From UBA8437 sp964646205 (GTDB lineage: Bacteria; Planctomycetota; Planctomycetia; Planctomycetales; Planctomycetaceae), in contig CAZYAZ010000027.1 of NCBI GenBank assembly GCA_964646205.1, forward strand, positions 1 to 64,000: a DNA stretch of 64,000 nt. Reading direction: 5' to 3'. Below the pieces are notes generated by a model that did not search any database, was not told the origin of the DNA, and worked only from the letters and a program-made list of their open reading frames with translations. Shown here one piece after another: positions 61,738 to 64,000 of the stretch (position 1 is its first letter; each line of letters begins with the position of its first letter). The position numbers were made by a program, and so were the translations under genes.

Positions 61738-62715
61738 ATGAGAATTGCAACGCGTCGATCACGTGATTGGTTCCAGTCGGGCCTGTTGGCAACGGTCGTG
61801 TGGCTGGTGGCCGCCGGGGTCGACGCCGGTGAACAATCCGGTGGTGTTGTCTGCAAAACCGGCAAGGACCGGGTCGAGATCCTGGTGCAGGGACGACCGT
61901 TTGCCGTGTACGTGTTTTCGGACAAGAAGATCAAGCGGCCCTACTTCACCGCGGTGAAGGCTCCTGGCGGACAGCAGGTCACCCGCCATCATCCACCCCG
62001 TCCGGGAGTCGACTCGACCGATCACGACACGATGCATCCGGGAATCCACCTGGCGTTTGGTGACCTGGGCGGCAGCGACTTCTGGCGGAATCGCGGACAG
62101 GTGGTGCACGACGGTTTCGTGAAGTCGCCGAGTTCCGGTCCGCGGGAGGGGGGCTTCACCGTCCGGAACACGTACCGGTCCGGCACCCGGGTGATTTGCC
62201 AGGAGGTGTGTCGTCACCGGGTGATGATCCGGCCTCACGGGATCCTGTTGACCTACGAGTCGCAGTTTTCCTCGTCGGCGTCCGGATTCTTCTTCGGGGA
62301 CCAGGAGGAAATGGGGTTGGGCGTGCGGGTGGATCGCGAATTGCGGGTCAAGGGTGGACGGGGCGCCATCATCAACAGCGAGGGACGCAAGAACGAGAAG
62401 AACGTGTGGGGACGACCGGCGTTGTGGTGCGGTTACAGCGGCATCAAGAAGGGACGCCACATCGGACTGGCACTGATGCCCGATCCTGCGAATTTTCGTA
62501 AGAGTTGGTTCCACGCCCGCGACTACGGCTTCCTGGTCGCCAACCCTTTCGGCCGCAGGGCGTTCACGCGCGGGAAGCCGAGCCGGGTCGACGTGGCCCG
62601 CGGCAAGGTCTTTCGCCTGAATTTTGGTGTGCTGGTCCATGGGACCCCGGCCGGCGAGCCGGTCGACCTGGCGGAGGCCTACGCCGACTACCTGTCGGTG
62701 ATTGGGGCGAGATGA
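61738..62715 (+). CDS. exported DUF6807/PmoA-like family protein
   Basis: 325 residues from MRIATRRSRDWFQSG, with a signal peptide (hydrophobic about 13-28). The beta-rich body contains VKAPGGQQVTRHHPPRPG, STDHDTMHPGIHLAFGDLGG (a His/Asp-rich stretch), and a late GKVFRLNFGVLVHG. I read it as the planctomycete family annotated DUF6807 or 'PmoA', despite the name unrelated to methane monooxygenase. Often beside Gfo/Idh genes in sugar-use regions, as here. Reaction unknown. Confidence 0.75.
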   Translation: MRIATRRSRDWFQSGLLATVVWLVAAGVDAGEQSGGVVCKTGKDRVEILVQGRPFAVYVFSDKKIKRPYFTAVKAPGGQQVTRHHPPRPGVDSTDHDTMHPGIHLAFGDLGGSDFWRNRGQVVHDGFVKSPSSGPREGGFTVRNTYRSGTRVICQEVCRHRVMIRPHGILLTYESQFSSSASGFFFGDQEEMGLGVRVDRELRVKGGRGAIINSEGRKNEKNVWGRPALWCGYSGIKKGRHIGLALMPDPANFRKSWFHARDYGFLVANPFGRRAFTRGKPSRVDVARGKVFRLNFGVLVHGTPAGEPVDLAEAYADYLSVIGAR

Positions 62716-62772
62716 GTCACGGTTTGAGACGCGAAGTTGTCTGTTTCCAGTCATGAAGGGATGCGACCACCG

Positions 62773-63777
62773 ATGAGTGATACGAGCGGAAGAACGGTTC
62801 GCTGGGGAATTCTCAGTACGGCAAAGATCGGCACCGAGAAAGTGATCCCGGCGATGCAGCAGGGAGAGTTGAGCGAGATCACGGCGATCGCATCCCGGGA
62901 TGCCGACCGGGCCCGTGCCGCGGCCGACGCGCTGGGAATTCCCAAAAGTTATGGCAGCTACGAGGAACTGCTGGCCGATCCCGACATCGATGCGATCTAC
63001 AATCCTCTGCCCAATCACCTGCACGTGTCGTTGTCGATCCAGGCGCTGGAGGCCGGCAAGCACGTGTTGTGCGAGAAACCGATCGGGCTGACGTCCGGGG
63101 AGGGACAGCAACTGGTCGATGCGGGCGCGGCCCATCCGGAACTGAAACTGATGGAGGCGTTCATGTATCGCCACCATCCCCAGTGGCAACGGGCCCGGCA
63201 GATCGTCGCCGACGGTGGAGTGGGTGAGTTGCGGACGATCCAGACGGCGTTTGCTTACTTCAACGACGATGGCGAGAACATCCGCAACATCGCCGACATT
63301 GGCGGCGGCGGAATGATGGACATCGGTTGCTACGCGATTTCGGTGGCACGGTTCATTTTTGACGCCGAACCCGACCGCGTGGTGGGGATCGTCGAGTACG
63401 ACGAGACGTTCGGGACCGATCGCCTGGCTTCGGCAATGCTCGATTTCGGACGCGGCACCGGCACCTTCAGTTGTTCGACCCAACTGACGCCGTACCAGCG
63501 TGTCAACATTTTCGGGACAACCGGTCGTGTCGAGATCGAGATTCCCTTCAACGCGCCGCCGGATCGGCCGTGCCTGATGTGGCACGAGACGGCGGACGGG
63601 ATCGAGGAGATCGAGTTTCCCATCTGTGACCAGTACACGATCCAGGGCGAGTTGATGAGCCAGGCCATCCTGGATGACACGCCGGTTCCGACCCCGATTG
63701 CCGATGCGGTGGCCAACATGAAGGTGATCGAGGCGGTCTTTGAGAGTGGTCGAACGGGCGGCTGGGTGAATCCGTGA
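62773..63777 (+). CDS. Gfo/Idh/MocA family oxidoreductase
   Basis: 334 residues from MSDTSGRTVRWGILSTAKIG; an ATG at 62761 is also possible. Rossmann region ILSTAKIGTEKV (the Gly-x-Gly is replaced by a Thr-Ala-Lys-Ile-Gly form common in dimeric dihydrodiol/xylose dehydrogenases), NPLPNHLH, CEKPIGLT (EKP motif) and MEAFMYRHHPQW identify the xylose/dihydrodiol dehydrogenase-like subgroup. The stop overlaps the next ATG (TGATG), so the two dehydrogenases are coupled. Confidence 0.88.
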   Translation: MSDTSGRTVRWGILSTAKIGTEKVIPAMQQGELSEITAIASRDADRARAAADALGIPKSYGSYEELLADPDIDAIYNPLPNHLHVSLSIQALEAGKHVLCEKPIGLTSGEGQQLVDAGAAHPELKLMEAFMYRHHPQWQRARQIVADGGVGELRTIQTAFAYFNDDGENIRNIADIGGGGMMDIGCYAISVARFIFDAEPDRVVGIVEYDETFGTDRLASAMLDFGRGTGTFSCSTQLTPYQRVNIFGTTGRVEIEIPFNAPPDRPCLMWHETADGIEEIEFPICDQYTIQGELMSQAILDDTPVPTPIADAVANMKVIEAVFESGRTGGWVNP

Positions 63778-64000
63778 TGTCCGACAACAAGCCGATTCGC
63801 TGGGGGATCCTGGGGTGTGGTGACGTGGCCCGTCGCCGCGTGGTCGGGGCGATCGCCGAGGATCCGGCAAGCGAGTTGCTGGCCGTCTGCCGCCGCAATG
63901 CCGCGGCGCTCGAGCAGTTCTGCAGCGATTTTGGAGTCGTTCGCGGATACACCGACGAAGCCGACCTGATCGGCGATCCGGATATCGACGCGGTCTACAT
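63777..64000 (+). CDS. Gfo/Idh/MocA family oxidoreductase, cut by window end
   Basis: 74 residues are visible, starting at the ATG that overlaps the previous stop by one base. IRWGILGCGDVARRRV is a complete GxGxxA-type nucleotide-binding motif, and ADLIGDPDIDAVY begins the next strand. The gene runs past the right edge. Being coupled to a related but different dehydrogenase suggests consecutive oxidations of one sugar or a heteromeric pair (inference). Confidence 0.85.
   Translation, partial: MSDNKPIRWGILGCGDVARRRVVGAIAEDPASELLAVCRRNAAALEQFCSDFGVVRGYTDEADLIGDPDIDAVY

Noticed and set aside
61738..62715. Subunit of methane monooxygenase (PmoA)
   Set aside because: The family label is historical; the protein has a signal peptide and a beta-rich body, with no membrane helices like true PmoA.

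Overview
The window looks like a planctomycete (Planctomycetota) chromosome fragment, probably from a draft or metagenome assembly. The evidence is the high GC content and the many planctomycete-type genes: three DUF1549/DUF1553 genes each paired with a DUF1501 gene plus one solo DUF1501, Tat-exported sugar-isomerase-like and enolase-superfamily proteins, a PPC-domain surface protein, a DUF6807 protein, tandem Gfo/Idh/MocA dehydrogenases, and a groEL-groES-groEL-dnaJ chaperone cluster. Genes are dense, with many 1-17 nt overlaps. There are three runs of exactly 100 N. Each run interrupts or abuts a short tandem repeat (10, 15 and 15 bp units), so they are unresolved repeat gaps of unknown true length.

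Layout. 1-2240: a Gfo/Idh dehydrogenase, a decamer repeat array, an EctD-like dioxygenase with a clear terminator, and a tRNA-Pro(CGG) on the minus strand with its promoter. 2360-8204: groE leader, groEL1 (His-rich tail), groES, groEL2 (no GGM tail), dnaJ, a gapped acidic-repeat gene that may be the start of grpE, and an FmdB-type zinc ribbon. 8257-12746: the first DUF1553/DUF1501 pair, then an SDR. 12848-16827: a membrane-anchored pentaheme cytochrome, a 61-residue gene, and an amidohydrolase/SDR operon. 16910-21092 (minus): manC, ruvX and two overlapping SGNH-hydrolase genes. 21286-30154: an unrecognised secreted protein, a solo DUF1501, leuS, a TIM-barrel isomerase-like protein, a small membrane protein and a UDP-sugar pyrophosphorylase.

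30161-45436: the second DUF1501/DUF1553 pair (minus), a PQQ-type beta-propeller, an unrecognised conserved protein, a methyltransferase, and the third module (Big2-DUF1549-DUF1553, DUF1501, PPC-domain protein) with a Tat-exported enolase-superfamily enzyme. 45433-52527: an FtsB-like coiled-coil membrane protein behind eno, a possible structural switch in the eno leader, then pssA, ribE, rsmA, guaB and an IKAPK-repeat exported protein. 52577-60565: a small conserved protein, a GT4 glycosyltransferase, a HpaI-type aldolase, a Rieske protein, and a minus-strand run dprA - ldt - pyrE - pgi - UPF0173 hydrolase. 60717-64000: a hydroxyisobutyrate-dehydrogenase-like protein, DUF6807 and two coupled Gfo/Idh genes, the last cut by the window end.

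The most original signals are non-coding: the decamer array whose units carry overlapping start/stop codons and merge into a ribosome binding site, the two mutually exclusive hairpins ahead of eno, and hairpins at every junction of the groE cluster. All functional assignments were made by reading sequence motifs; no database search was run.
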